Below, in pieces: positions 15,202-24,522 of a stretch of DNA of 41,781 nucleotides. The stretch is from NCBI GenBank assembly GCA_910585155.1, contig CAJUEC010000022.1:1-41781 (forward strand), read 5' to 3'. Origin of the DNA: an uncultured Oscillospiraceae bacterium. GTDB taxonomy: Bacteria; Bacillota; Clostridia; Oscillospirales; Oscillospiraceae. The notes under the pieces were generated by a model, which did no database searches, was not told the DNA's origin, and saw only the letters and a list, made by a program, of their open reading frames with translations. A program made the translations under genes and the position numbers. How positions within the stretch are numbered: the stretch's first letter is position 1; every line of letters begins with the position of its first letter.

Positions 15202-15819
15202 CTACAGCCCGTCCAGATAGGCCCCCACGTCAAAGGGGTCCAGGGCGCTGTCTTTTTTCAAATAGAGGGGGTGGTGGGGGTGCCCCGCGCGGGTCCGCTT
15301 TCCGGCGGAAAACCACCGGGCGCCGCGCCGCTCCCCCACCGCGATCATGTCCCGGACGCATTGGGGCAGGTAGCTCCGCTTTTCAATCACCGCCCCCCAG
15401 GCCGCCCACACCGCCGGGGAGCCCGCCCGGTCCAGGGACAGGGCGTAGTCAAAGGCCCGCAGGTTTTCGGCGTGGAGGGCGGCGTTGCAGGTGCGCTCCA
15501 TGTCCTCGGGCCGGGTGGCCCGCTGGGCGTAGACGTTGAACATGATGAAGCTGTCGTACCCGTTGTGGAGGGCCACCCGCTCCACCGATTTCAGCGTGTT
15601 GTCCAGGTCGCCTGGGGCGGCGGTGGAGGGGTTCACCCCCACGCAGATCAGAGGGTGGTCCCCCCGGGTGCCCAGGATGTAGCGGTATTCGCCGTAGTGG
15701 TTGGGGACGTAGAGCCATTTTGCCGCATCGTAGTCCGGGGAGGGGGCCAGGGCGGCTGCCAGGGCGTAGTCAAACCGGACCAGCTCCAGCAGGGCGGTTT
15801 CCCCTTTTGGAATGTGCAT
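15202..15819 (-). CDS. DUF1643 protein
   Basis: 205 residues. It matches the DUF1643 family (RYILGTRGDHPLICVGVNPSTA, then DNTLKSVERVALHNGYDSFIMFNVYAQRAT, then VWAAWG). These are small soluble proteins of unknown function found sporadically in bacteria and on mobile elements. ATG 15819 has GAGGTG upstream; the GTG just before it is less well placed. It stands alone between the peptidase gene and the divergent ArAE operon. A GGCCCTC/GAGGGCC inverted repeat overlaps its stop. No function is proposed. Confidence 0.8.
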   Translation of the reverse strand: MHIPKGETALLELVRFDYALAAALAPSPDYDAAKWLYVPNHYGEYRYILGTRGDHPLICVGVNPSTAAPGDLDNTLKSVERVALHNGYDSFIMFNVYAQRATRPEDMERTCNAALHAENLRAFDYALSLDRAGSPAVWAAWGAVIEKRSYLPQCVRDMIAVGERRGARWFSAGKRTRAGHPHHPLYLKKDSALDPFDVGAYLDGL

Positions 15820-15891
15820 CACAGATCACCTCACTGGACATTTTAGCACGGAGGCGGCAAAAAGGGAAGGCCAGACTGGGAGAAACGCCTG

Positions 15892-15920
15892 TTGCAGGAG
15901 TTCTCATGATGTGGTATGAT
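15892..15920 (+). promoter_or_regulatory. Promoter of the ArAE-sfsA-SprT operon
   Basis: TTGCAG (15892-15897), a 17-bp spacer, TATGAT (15915-15920, 5 of 6). The first start codon is 29 nt downstream. Confidence 0.7.
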
Positions 15921-15949
15921 AGACAAAATTATGTTTACGGAGGTACGCC

Positions 15950-16573
15950 ATGGAACGGCAAAACACCCCGGCCCTGTCCCCAGAGCACCGTCACTGGATT
16001 GGAATGCGCATTATCAAGACGGTGGTGGCGGTATTTTTCTGCGGCCTGCTGGCCTATTTCCGGGAGGCCTCCGGCTTTTACTCCATGATTGCCGCGGTGG
16101 TGTGCATTCAGAACTCCGCCGGAAAGACCATTGAGTCGTCAGTCAACCGGATGATCGGCACCCTCATCGGCGGCGTGGCGGGGGTGCTGGTGGTGTACAG
16201 CCTGGACACCCTGGGGGTGCTGTATATCGAGCTGCTGCGGTACGCGGTGCTGTCGGTGATGCTCATCCCCATCATCAAGCTGTGCCTGATTGTCAAAAAG
16301 CCGGGGTGCGCCGCCATGGCCTGCATCGTGTTTTTGTGCGTCACCGTGAACCACAGCATGGGGGACACCCCGGCCATCTACTCCATTGACCGGCTGTTTG
16401 AGACGCTGGTGGGGGTGGCGCTGGCCTGCGGCATTGACATTCTCCTGCCCTATCAGCCCATGCCCCAGCCCGCCCAGGAAGCGCCGCCCGCCCCCGAGGG
16501 GAACGGGACGGAGGGGGACGAGGCCGAGGGGGCGGAGGAGCCTGCCCGGGACGGCGGGGAGGAGCCCCGATGA
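15950..16573 (+). CDS. ArAE/FUSC-like membrane protein
   Basis: 207 residues with about six membrane segments from residue 18 to 168, matching the short aromatic-acid-exporter (ArAE_1, FUSC-like) family of Gram-positives. The loop QNSAGKTIESSVNRMIGTLIGG is characteristic. The last 40 residues are acidic and proline-rich, and cytoplasmic. GGAGG lies 6 nt before the ATG. The gene overlaps sfsA by four bases (ATGA), so the two are translationally coupled. The exported compound is unknown. Confidence 0.75.
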   Translation: MERQNTPALSPEHRHWIGMRIIKTVVAVFFCGLLAYFREASGFYSMIAAVVCIQNSAGKTIESSVNRMIGTLIGGVAGVLVVYSLDTLGVLYIELLRYAVLSVMLIPIIKLCLIVKKPGCAAMACIVFLCVTVNHSMGDTPAIYSIDRLFETLVGVALACGIDILLPYQPMPQPAQEAPPAPEGNGTEGDEAEGAEEPARDGGEEPR

Positions 16574-17277
16574 TCTACCGGGACATCCATGCCGCCCGCT
16601 TTCTGGCCCGGCCCAACCGGTTCATCGCCCAGGTGGAGCTGGATGGCCGGGAGGAGACCGTCCATGTGAAGAATACCGGGCGGTGTAAAGAGCTTTTGCT
16701 TCCCGGCTGCACGGTGTACCTGGAGGGCAGCGCCAACCCCGCCCGCAGGACGAAGTACGATCTGGTGGCGGTGGAGAAGGTCCGGCCCGGCCTGCCGCCC
16801 CTGCTGATCAATATGGACGCCCAGGCCCCCAACCAGGTATTTGCCCAGTGGATGGCGGCGGGTCTGGGGGCGGAGCAGGGCCTGCCCCGGCCCGCCCTGC
16901 TGCGGCCTGAGACCACGTGGGGTAATTCTCGATTTGATTTCTACTGGGAGTGTTCGGAACGCAGGGGATTTGTGGAGGTGAAGGGCTGCACCCTGGAGGA
17001 AAACGGCCTGGCCCTCTTTCCCGACGCACCCACCCAGCGGGGGGTGAAGCATCTGCGGGAGCTCACCGCCTGCCGGGAGGCGGGGTATGAGGCGGCGGTG
17101 TGCGTGGTGGTCCAGATGGCAGGTATGTCCGCCTTTGCCCCCAATGACCGCACCCACCCCGAATTCGGCGCGGCCCTGCGGGAGGCGGCGGAGGCGGGGG
17201 TGAAGGTGCTGGCGGTGGAGTGCGCCGTCACGCCGGACAGCCTGACCATGACCAGGCCCATCACGGTGCGGCTGTAA
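16570..17277 (+). CDS. sfsA: Sugar fermentation stimulation protein A
   Basis: 235 residues, full family length. The N-terminal OB-like part (VELDGREETVHVKNTGRCKELLLPG) is followed by a PD-(D/E)XK-like nuclease fold: RFDFYW, then FVEVKGCTLEENGLALFPDAPTQRG. The E-x-K core is intact. SfsA binds DNA non-specifically and affects maltose metabolism in E. coli; its real activity is unsettled. It overlaps the upstream ArAE gene by ATGA and is 11 bp from the SprT-like gene. Confidence 0.92.
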   Translation: MIYRDIHAARFLARPNRFIAQVELDGREETVHVKNTGRCKELLLPGCTVYLEGSANPARRTKYDLVAVEKVRPGLPPLLINMDAQAPNQVFAQWMAAGLGAEQGLPRPALLRPETTWGNSRFDFYWECSERRGFVEVKGCTLEENGLALFPDAPTQRGVKHLRELTACREAGYEAAVCVVVQMAGMSAFAPNDRTHPEFGAALREAAEAGVKVLAVECAVTPDSLTMTRPITVRL

Positions 17278-17288
17278 AGGAAGGCGCC

Positions 17289-17813
17289 ATGACACAGGAG
17301 TACATCGACGGGCTGCTGGCCCTGGTCATTGCCCAGGCCAGGGCGGTCAAAATTCCGGTTTCCCGGGAAATCTGCCCCCACGTCAGGCTCAACCGCCGGG
17401 CGCGCACCCGGTTTGGCTGCTGCGTCCGCCGGGGCGGCGGGTATACCATCGAGCTGTCCGACCAGCTGGCCCGGCAGGGCGGGGAGGAGGGGGTGCTCCG
17501 GGTGCTGGCCCACGAGGTGCTCCACACCTGCTGCGGCTGCTCCAACCACGGGGCCCGGTGGAAGGGCTACGCCCAGCGGATGAACGAGGCCTACGGCTAC
17601 CGCATCCGGCGCACCGACGGCTACGAGGCGCTGGGGCTGGAGGACGACCGGCCGGTGCGCTGGTGGGTGGTGTGCGCCCGGTGCGGCCGGCGGATCCCCC
17701 GGATGAAGCGCTCCCCCCTGGTGGACCACCCGGAGCGCTACCGCTGCCCCTGCGGCGGAGGCCTGCGGGTGGAGCGGGCGGACAGTGAGCAGGCAAAAAA
17801 CGGGAAAATGTGA
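17289..17813 (+). CDS. SprT-like zinc metalloprotease-domain protein
   Basis: 174 residues. The zinc motif is HEVLH (75-79) with the third ligand probably H87 in CSNHG, the SprT-like/WLM pattern. A C-terminal zinc ribbon follows (VVCARCG, later RCPCGG). Bacterial SprT-like proteins are poorly characterised; the eukaryotic relatives (Spartan, Wss1) digest DNA-protein crosslinks, so a DNA-repair role is only inferred. AAAGGAAGG precedes the ATG. It is the last gene of the ArAE-sfsA operon. Confidence 0.8.
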   Translation: MTQEYIDGLLALVIAQARAVKIPVSREICPHVRLNRRARTRFGCCVRRGGGYTIELSDQLARQGGEEGVLRVLAHEVLHTCCGCSNHGARWKGYAQRMNEAYGYRIRRTDGYEALGLEDDRPVRWWVVCARCGRRIPRMKRSPLVDHPERYRCPCGGGLRVERADSEQAKNGKM

Positions 17814-17897
17814 CGGCGGTGCGGGGTTTCTGCCTGTCCTTCATCTGTTGTGACCGAAAAACAAGAAAAAATTTCCGCAAATTTGTTCAGAAAACCT

Positions 17898-17926
17898 TTG
17901 ACGAAACCGGCGAAGCGGGATATACT
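17898..17926 (+). promoter_or_regulatory. Promoter of glycogen phosphorylase
   Basis: TTGACG (17898-17903, 5 of 6), a 17-bp spacer, TATACT (17921-17926, 5 of 6). About 100 nt of leader precede the start codon. Confidence 0.75.
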
Positions 17927-18033
17927 TTCCCGTGGAGATAGAGAGGGACCAAGTACTTTCGTCCCGTGACTGGAAACGTTTTCAGACCCGCCGCCCACGG
18001 GGCGGCAGCAATGGATTTGAAAGGAGATCGTAT

Positions 18034-20352
18034 ATGGACGTCAAGCAACGGATGCAGGAGCTCTGCCAGACCCGGTATGGCCGGGAGCTGTCCCAGTGCG
18101 GCGATGAGCAGCTCTACCACGTGCTGCTCCAGCTCACCCAGGAGCTGTCTCAGGCCCGCCCCGCCCCTGGGGGGGAGCGGAAGCTGTATTATTTCTCCGC
18201 GGAATTTCTCATCGGCAAGCTGCTGAGCAACAACCTGCTGGCGCTGGGGGTGTTCGACCAGGTATCCCAGGCGCTGGAGGAGTGCGGCAGGTCGCTGCCC
18301 GCCATTGAGGGGGCGGAGCCCGAGCCCTCCCTGGGCAACGGCGGCCTGGGCCGTCTGGCCGCCTGCTTTTTGGACTCCATCGCCGCCCTGGGCCTGCCCG
18401 GCGACGGCGTGGGCCTGAATTACCACTACGGCCTGTTCCAGCAGAAGCTGGAGGGCAACAAGCAGACCGAGCACCCCAACCCCTGGATTGAGGATGAGAG
18501 CTGGCTGATTCCCACTGGAGTGGAGTTCCAGGTGCCCTTTGGCTTCGGCCCCGTGAAGGCCCGGCTGCTGGACATCGCCGTCCCCGGCGCCCACACGGAC
18601 ATCGCCAACCGGCTGCACCTGTTTGACGTGGAGCACCCCGCCCCCGCCCCCGAGGGCGGCATCAGCTTTGACAAGCGTGACCTGCCCGCCCGGCTCACCT
18701 CCTTCCTGTACCCCGACGACAGCGACGAGGCGGGCCGGCTGCTCCGGGTGTACCAGCAGTACTTCATGGTGTCCGCCGGGGCCCAGCTGGTGCTCAAGGA
18801 GCTGGAGGAGCGGGGCTTTGACCCCCATACCATCAGCGAGCACGTGGTCATCCAGATCAACGACACCCACCCCTCCATGGTCATCCCCGAGCTGGTCCGC
18901 CTGCTGACCCAGCGGGGCCTCACCATGGACGAGGCGGTGGCCCAGGTGGCCAAGACCTGCGCCTATACCAACCACACCATTCTGGCCGAGGCCCTGGAGA
19001 AGTGGCCCCTGGGCTTCATCGAGAAGGTGGCGCCCCAGCTGGTGCCCATCCTCCGGGAGCTGGACGCCCGGGCCAGGGCCGCCCATCCCGACCCGGCGGT
19101 GGCCATCCTCCAGACCCGGGAGGGCTCCAACAAGGACGGCAAAACCACAGTGAGCGAGACCGTCCATATGGCCCACCTGGACATCCATTACGGCTATTCG
19201 GTGAACGGCGTGGCCGCGCTGCACACCGACATCCTGAAGAGCTCCGAGCTGCGGCACTTCTACAACATCTACCCCGGCAAGTTCAACAACAAGACCAACG
19301 GCGTCACCCTGCGCCGCTGGCTGGAGGTGTGCAATCCCCAGCTGGCCGCCCTGCTGGACCAGTGCGTGGGGGCCCAGTGGCGGACGGACCCCACCCGGCT
19401 GAACCGGCTGATGGACTTCTACAACGACACCTCGGTGCTGGATCGGATGCTGGCCATCAAGGCGGACAACAAGCGGGCGCTGGCGGACACCCTGCGCCGG
19501 GAGCAGGGGATTGAGATGGATCCCGAGTCCGTGTTTGACATCCAGGTGAAGCGGCTGCACGAGTACAAGCGCCAGCAGATGAACGCCCTGTATGTCATCC
19601 GCAAGTACCTGGACATCAAGGCGGGGCTCATCCCCGAGCGGCCTGTCACGGTCATCTTCGGGGCGAAGGCCGCCCCGGCCTACGTCATGGCCAAGCACAT
19701 CATCCATCTGATCCTCTGCCTGCGCCAGCTCATTGAGAACGATCCCCAGGTCCGCCCCTGGCTGCGGGTGGTGATGGTGGAGAACTACAACGTCTCCTGG
19801 GCGGAGCGGCTCATCCCCGCCTGCGACATCTCCGAGCAGATCTCCCTGGCGTCCAAGGAGGCCAGCGGCACCGGCAACATGAAGTTCATGGCCAATGGCG
19901 CGGTGACCCTGGGCACCCGGGACGGGGCCAACGTGGAGATCGCCGACCTGGTGGGTCCGGACAACATCTACACCTTCGGCGCGTCCAGTAACTGGATCAT
20001 TGAGCTGTACGACCAGAAGGCCCGGGACCCCAAGATGGGATACCAGTCGGAAATCTACTACCAGCGCCCGGACGTGAAGCCTCTGGTGGACTTCCTGCTG
20101 GACCCGGTGCTCACCCAGTACGGGGATGAGGCCGACCTGAAGACCCTGTGGACCGATCTGACGGGCAAGGACTGGTTTATGTCCCTGCTGGACGTGGAGA
20201 GCTATATCGCCGCCCGGGACCGCGCCATCCACGACTACGGCGACAAGCCCTTCTGGGCCCGGAAGATGCTGGTGAACACCGCCCGCAGCGGGTTCTTCTC
20301 CAGTGACCGCACCATCGCGGAGTACAATCGGGACATCTGGCACCTGCGCTGA
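18034..20352 (+). CDS. glgP: Glycogen/maltodextrin phosphorylase (GT35)
   Basis: 772 residues, slightly shorter than the usual 790-840. It releases glucose 1-phosphate from alpha-1,4-glucans using pyridoxal phosphate. Key motifs: LGNGGLGRLAACFLDS near the N-terminus, QINDTHPSMVIPEL in the middle, VKRLHEYKRQQMN, and the cofactor block EASGTGNMKF with the PLP lysine at K617, then GTRDGANVEI. ATG 18034 has AAAGGAG upstream; an in-frame extension to 17932 precedes any ribosome site. It stands alone, with its own promoter and a strong terminator. No glg synthesis genes are nearby, so the physiological glucan (glycogen or maltodextrin) is open. Confidence 0.93.
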   Translation: MDVKQRMQELCQTRYGRELSQCGDEQLYHVLLQLTQELSQARPAPGGERKLYYFSAEFLIGKLLSNNLLALGVFDQVSQALEECGRSLPAIEGAEPEPSLGNGGLGRLAACFLDSIAALGLPGDGVGLNYHYGLFQQKLEGNKQTEHPNPWIEDESWLIPTGVEFQVPFGFGPVKARLLDIAVPGAHTDIANRLHLFDVEHPAPAPEGGISFDKRDLPARLTSFLYPDDSDEAGRLLRVYQQYFMVSAGAQLVLKELEERGFDPHTISEHVVIQINDTHPSMVIPELVRLLTQRGLTMDEAVAQVAKTCAYTNHTILAEALEKWPLGFIEKVAPQLVPILRELDARARAAHPDPAVAILQTREGSNKDGKTTVSETVHMAHLDIHYGYSVNGVAALHTDILKSSELRHFYNIYPGKFNNKTNGVTLRRWLEVCNPQLAALLDQCVGAQWRTDPTRLNRLMDFYNDTSVLDRMLAIKADNKRALADTLRREQGIEMDPESVFDIQVKRLHEYKRQQMNALYVIRKYLDIKAGLIPERPVTVIFGAKAAPAYVMAKHIIHLILCLRQLIENDPQVRPWLRVVMVENYNVSWAERLIPACDISEQISLASKEASGTGNMKFMANGAVTLGTRDGANVEIADLVGPDNIYTFGASSNWIIELYDQKARDPKMGYQSEIYYQRPDVKPLVDFLLDPVLTQYGDEADLKTLWTDLTGKDWFMSLLDVESYIAARDRAIHDYGDKPFWARKMLVNTARSGFFSSDRTIAEYNRDIWHLR

Positions 20353-20355
20353 AAA

Positions 20356-20390
20356 AAAGGGCCCCCGCTGCGGCGGGGGCCCTTTAGTTT
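20356..20390 (+). terminator. Terminator of glycogen phosphorylase
   Basis: 13-bp perfect stem AAAGGGCCCCCGC (20356-20368) with GCGGGGGCCCTTT (20373-20385), TGCG loop, then AGTTT. Confidence 0.85.
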
Positions 20391-20459
20391 GCTGAAAAGC
20401 CTGGCGGAGCTTGCGCCGCAGGGATGAAAAAGTGAAAACACTGCAATGGAGGAGAAGCT

Positions 20460-21706
20460 ATGCGATACAGAATCTATGCGGGGCTGGCCGGGCTGCTACT
20501 GACACTGCTGTTCACCGCCTGCGCCGGCCCGGGCCGGGAAAACCAGCCGGCGGGGACGGAGCCATCACAGGAGGCGGGGGGACTGGTCACGGCGGAGCCG
20601 GAGGAGACAGCGGGGCCCTCGGAAATGGAATCGCCGGCTGCGGGGGAGACCTCTGCGCCACCGGCGCCGCAGGAGACTGCCGAGGCGCAGCCCTCTCTCC
20701 CGCCGGAGGGGCAGAACACGGATATCCTCCACCCGTCCACCTGGGAGGACATTCAGGGGGAGTTGCGGGCCGCCATCTCCGGGGTGCGTCAGCCCGCCCC
20801 ATGGACGTCTCCGGCATGACGCCGGAGGGAGCTTGGGATATAGACATAAGAAATCTCTATTATCAGCTGATGGGCCAGGATCCGCAGCTGAAATATGCCT
20901 ATGATATCTCGGTCACAGAGGAGGGCGGCACGCTTCTGTGTCAGGTGTCCTACATGCCCTATAAAACAGGGAGCTGGCCTGAGGCTCAAAGCGCCCTGAC
21001 CGTCTCCACCCTGGGGGAACTGCTGCGCGCGGCGGAAGATCACATCGGCGCGGACCCTCTGCCCATCCGCCTGACAGACCCCTCCCTGGCGCCGGACGAC
21101 CTGAACCGGGTCCTCCAGCAGGCCGGCGGCGGCTACATCCTGTGCGCGCTGAATCGGGACGGCACAGCGGTCACCTACACGCCGGCCATGGGGATGGAGA
21201 TGGAGGAGTGTCTGGCCCTGCTGGAGCAGGCCGGCCAGCTGGCGGAGCAGATTGCCGCGCAGGAGACGGACGGTTCCATGACAGAGCGCGAAAAGGCGGA
21301 GGCCCTGTATACATACCTGATCAGCCATGTGAAATACGATCATCGGTACAATTCCGACCGGGTGAATATGCCCTACGACGCCCAGACGGCCATTGGCGCC
21401 CTGCGGGACAATCTGGCGATCTGCGGAGGGTATTCCCACGCGCTGCAGCTCCTGTTTGAGCAGGCGGGAATTCCCTGCTTCAACATGACCGGAAAGTATT
21501 TCGGACAGAGCCACATGTGGAGCATCGCCCGTCTGGACGGGGAATGGCTCTGGTTCGATGCGACCTCCGACCGGGGGCTCTCGCCCCAATTCGGCCTGCG
21601 GCATTTTGCGCTGGAGGAGCTGGACCCGACCCAGTACCAGTGGGAGCCGGGGGACGTGGAGCTACTTCTGCGGGCGGAGGACGCGCGGCCGCGGCATGGG
21701 CGGTAG
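20460..21706 (+). pseudogene. Transglutaminase-like lipoprotein, split by a -1 frameshift
   Basis: The first frame (20460-20819) gives a lipoprotein signal (LLLTLLFTACAG) and a Pro/Glu/Ala-rich stalk to STWEDIQGELRAAISGV. The natural continuation is in the -1 frame from about 20800 (MDVSGMTPEGAWDIDIRNLYYQL) to 21706. It has a transglutaminase-like fold: Cys in AICGGYS (21422-21424), His in GQSHMWS, Asp in WFDATSDRG. The switch falls at a run of four C (20797-20800); one more C would restore a 415-residue protein. The second part could start at ATG 20801 but has no ribosome site. It is therefore a pseudogene, a phase-variable gene or an assembly error. The intact form would be a surface protein related to transglutaminase/protease lipoproteins of gut Clostridia. 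GGAGGAG precedes the start. Confidence 0.78.
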
Positions 21707-21725
21707 CCCGGCTCTGTGGTCCGGC

Positions 21726-22106
21726 CTATTTGATTTGAGAGAAGGTCCAGGCCTCCTCCAGCCAGCCCAGCAGCTCCTGATCCAGCTGTTCCTCCTCCGT
21801 CACGGGGACGTGGTGGGTCCAGCGGTTTGGGTAGGGCTCCACCGCCAGGGCAGCCCGGGGGGAGGCCAGCCGGTACCCCAGGCCAAAGGAGACCAGAAGG
21901 CCCGGGTCCCCCTTTCGCCTGGGCAGGGAGACCATGGCGAACAGGCGGCCGTCATAAAAGCTGATCTGGCTCTTCTGCACCTTCACCTGGGCCTGGGGGA
22001 AGGCGGCGTCCAGCCGGTGGAACAGGGCCTGGTACAGGGCCAGCCGGTCCGGCCTCCCCTGAAAAAAGCGCAGAAGGTCATCGCTGTAATGGTCGGGCAG
22101 GTTCAT
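21726..22106 (-). CDS. DUF5655-like small protein
   Basis: 126 residues. It resembles the DUF5655 family: KSQISFYDGRLFAMVSLPRR, then LLVSFGLGYRLASPR and AVEPYPNRWTHHV. The family is small, soluble and of unknown function, sometimes predicted to bind DNA or act in transport-associated roles. ATG 22106 follows an almost perfect AAGGAGGGA site. It is convergent with the lipoprotein gene, with only 19 bp between them. No operon partner is evident. Confidence 0.7.
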   Translation of the reverse strand: MNLPDHYSDDLLRFFQGRPDRLALYQALFHRLDAAFPQAQVKVQKSQISFYDGRLFAMVSLPRRKGDPGLLVSFGLGYRLASPRAALAVEPYPNRWTHHVPVTEEEQLDQELLGWLEEAWTFSQIK

Positions 22107-22210
22107 ATCAATCCCTCCTTGGTCTGGATATCCTATTGTCAAGGCGTCGGTTCGGCTGCGCTGACTATATCACAAAACGGGCCGGTTTGGAAGGCGGAAG
22201 GGGAGAATCT

Positions 22211-22254
22211 GTTGAAAAGCGTCCGGTCTGGGGCTCCAGACCGGACGCTTTTTT
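22211..22254 (-). terminator. Terminator of the GNB/LNB operon
   Basis: 17-bp stem (22215-22231 with 22236-22252; core GCGTCCGGTCTGG), GGCT loop, with A-run and T-run arms so it works on both strands. It lies about 80 bp past the phosphorylase stop. Confidence 0.85.
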
Positions 22255-22336
22255 AGGAAGCAGTGGTTACGGCGGAAATGCCGAATAGGGCGGGAAATAT
22301 CCTCTGGGCGGCGCGCTGAGGCTGTTGGTTCAGCTT

Positions 22337-24502
22337 CTAAATCTCAAACCACTTGATCTCGTTGGCGGCCAGGTCCAGGGGGAAACTCTCCCCGTCCTTC
22401 CAGACGGTGGTGGACTGGGGCTCATAGGTGTTGTTGACCACGCAGTACTTGCCGTTGGCCACAAAGGCGTGGACCTCCACATTCACATTGGAGGAGAACC
22501 AGCGGTGGAGCTCCTCCTCCCCGTGGGCGGCCCACAGGATGGCCCGGTACAGCAGGCGGCTGTTTTCAAAGCTGTAGGGCAGGCCGGAGAGGTACACCCC
22601 GCGGCCGGAGCCGTACTCGTTCACCGCCGCGTGGACCTCCCGGTCCCGCTGCACCAGGATCTGGGCGCCGGCCAGGGCGTACACGTCCCGGGCCCCGTGG
22701 CCAAAGTCGATCTCGCCGGCGCAGTCGGCCAGGATGAAGTGGTCAGGGTGCTCCTCCCAGTTGTACTTGTCGTACCCCAGGGTGAGGCCGGTCTCCCGCT
22801 CCACCCTCAGCAGGGCGGACAGCTGGAGATAGCGGCCCTGGTACTGGTGTCCGGCGGGCTCGCCCACCCCCACCAGGCCGCCGCCGTTCCACACAAAACG
22901 CCTCACCGCGGCGGAGACCGCCGGGTCCTCCCACACTGCGCCGCCGGTGTGGGCAGTGTCGCCGCCGCCCACGTTGAGCAGCACGTCCACCCCGTCCAGG
23001 GCGTGGGGGTCGGCCTTCAAATCGTCGAAGCTGAGGAATTTCACGTCAAAGGGCGCGCCGGACAGGGCCTCGATCACCCCGGCGTAGGCGTAATTCTGCT
23101 TTTGGTACAGGGCGTGGTGCACCATGTGGCAGCCCCAGGAGCGGGCCCGGCCCCAGGCGTTGAGCACCGCAACGGTTTTGACGCAGTAGGGGGTGGTGCC
23201 CTTGATGTTGGCGTACAGCTCCCGGAACTCGCTGCAGACGGACTCCACATAGTCCAGGAAGTCGGGGAACTGGCAGGCCAGCTTCAGGTAGCCGCCGTAG
23301 CCGATTCGGTCGATGGGCTTGCGCAGGATGGCCCGCCGGGCGGTGACCCAGTTCTCCTTGGCCTCCCGCACGGGGTCGCCCCCCTCGTGGAAGGTGTCCG
23401 GGAAGAAGTAGGGCAGGAAGCGTCCCTCAGTGTACCGAACCCCGGGGATGTCGGAGATGAGGCGCAGGGTGGAGCCGTTGCCAACGCTGCCCACCACCGC
23501 GTCCAGGCCGATGGTCTTGAACTCGTCCATATAGGGCTCGGTGCCGATGAAGTGGTCGCCCAGGAACATCATGGCCTCCTTGCCCAGCTCGTGGGTGATG
23601 TCCACCATCTCCTTTGCCAGGGCGGCCACCTCCCGGCGCTGGAAGGCCATGAAGTCCTTGAACTGCTTGGAGGGGGTGCGGTACTGGTTGTTGTAGTACC
23701 CCTGGTCGATGATGAACTCAGGGCGGAATTTGTAGCCCGCCTCCCGCTCAAACTTCTCCAGGATGTAGGGGGACACCGAAGCGGAGTACCCGTACCAGTC
23801 CACATATTTCTCCCGCTTCAGCTCATCGAAGATCAGGGTGAACTGGTGGAAGAAGGTGGTGTAGCGGATCACGTCCACATAGGGGTGGTCGGCGATGAAT
23901 TTCCGCAGCCGCTCCATGGTGAACTTGTGGGTCTTGGGCTGGCGCACGTCAAAAGTGATCTGGTGCTCAAAGTCGGTCCAGCCGTTGGTGACGGCGTTGT
24001 ACATGTGCACCGGGTCCCAGATGAGGTAGGCCAGGAAGCTGACGCTGTACTCGTGGAAGGCCTCGGGCGCGTCGATGACCACGCAGCCCGTCTCCTCCTC
24101 ATACCGCCAGGCGGCGGGGGGAAGGGGCTGGCCGGTGGTGCGGTCCACCACCTCCCACCAGCGCTTGATGTCGTCCCGGGTATTGACCTGGAGCAGCTCG
24201 GGGGAGATGCCCTGCATCAGGGGGATGGACAGCGCCCCGCCCGGGGCGGTGCGGAAGCCGGTGGTGATGTAGCACTGCTGCACCTCGTCGGGGTTGGCGC
24301 GGGCCCAGGCGTTGTCCTTCCGGGTGGTGTAATAGGTGGAGTAGACCTTGGCGTCCACTCCCTTGAGGGCCTCGGGGTAGTCGGTGCCGTCACAGTCCCG
24401 GATGGCGTCCGCCCCCCAGCGCTTCAGCAGTTCCAGGGTTTCGGGCACCACGTCCACATCGGTGGGGATGGTGACCCGGCCAAATTTTTGTTCTTCGCTC
24501 AT
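22337..24502 (-). CDS. lnpA: 1,3-beta-galactosyl-N-acetylhexosamine phosphorylase (GH112)
   Basis: 721 residues, full length for GH112. It phosphorolyses galacto-N-biose or lacto-N-biose I to galactose 1-phosphate and GalNAc or GlcNAc. The sequence closely follows the Bifidobacterium enzyme: GRVTIPTDVDVVPETLELLKRWGADA, IRDCDGTDYP, VDWYGYSASVSP and MMFLGDHFIGTEPY. The Asp of LGDH (D316) aligns with the catalytic acid known as Asp313 there. A C-terminal beta domain ends the protein. I chose ATG 24502 (GGAGG 5 nt upstream). An ATG at 24526 overlaps the permease stop as ATGA and would also couple translation. It is the last gene of the transporter operon, so the imported sugar is its substrate. 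GNB versus LNB preference cannot be told from sequence alone. Confidence 0.93.
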   Translation of the reverse strand: MSEEQKFGRVTIPTDVDVVPETLELLKRWGADAIRDCDGTDYPEALKGVDAKVYSTYYTTRKDNAWARANPDEVQQCYITTGFRTAPGGALSIPLMQGISPELLQVNTRDDIKRWWEVVDRTTGQPLPPAAWRYEEETGCVVIDAPEAFHEYSVSFLAYLIWDPVHMYNAVTNGWTDFEHQITFDVRQPKTHKFTMERLRKFIADHPYVDVIRYTTFFHQFTLIFDELKREKYVDWYGYSASVSPYILEKFEREAGYKFRPEFIIDQGYYNNQYRTPSKQFKDFMAFQRREVAALAKEMVDITHELGKEAMMFLGDHFIGTEPYMDEFKTIGLDAVVGSVGNGSTLRLISDIPGVRYTEGRFLPYFFPDTFHEGGDPVREAKENWVTARRAILRKPIDRIGYGGYLKLACQFPDFLDYVESVCSEFRELYANIKGTTPYCVKTVAVLNAWGRARSWGCHMVHHALYQKQNYAYAGVIEALSGAPFDVKFLSFDDLKADPHALDGVDVLLNVGGGDTAHTGGAVWEDPAVSAAVRRFVWNGGGLVGVGEPAGHQYQGRYLQLSALLRVERETGLTLGYDKYNWEEHPDHFILADCAGEIDFGHGARDVYALAGAQILVQRDREVHAAVNEYGSGRGVYLSGLPYSFENSRLLYRAILWAAHGEEELHRWFSSNVNVEVHAFVANGKYCVVNNTYEPQSTTVWKDGESFPLDLAANEIKWFEI

Positions 24503-24522
24503 TGAATCCTCCAAACCAGGGG

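Noticed and set aside
17887..20343. Long antisense frame over glycogen phosphorylase
   Set aside because: The plus strand carries the full GT35 motif set, a promoter and a terminator; the antisense protein resembles nothing.
22107..22214. TTGACA-like hexamer upstream of the DUF5655-type gene
   Set aside because: A matching -10 would fall on the ribosome site; the TATAGT box further upstream has no -35, so no promoter is claimed.
22325..24505. Long plus-strand frame over the GH112 phosphorylase
   Set aside because: Composition is typical of an antisense shadow (His, Gly, Val rich); the minus strand is clearly GH112.
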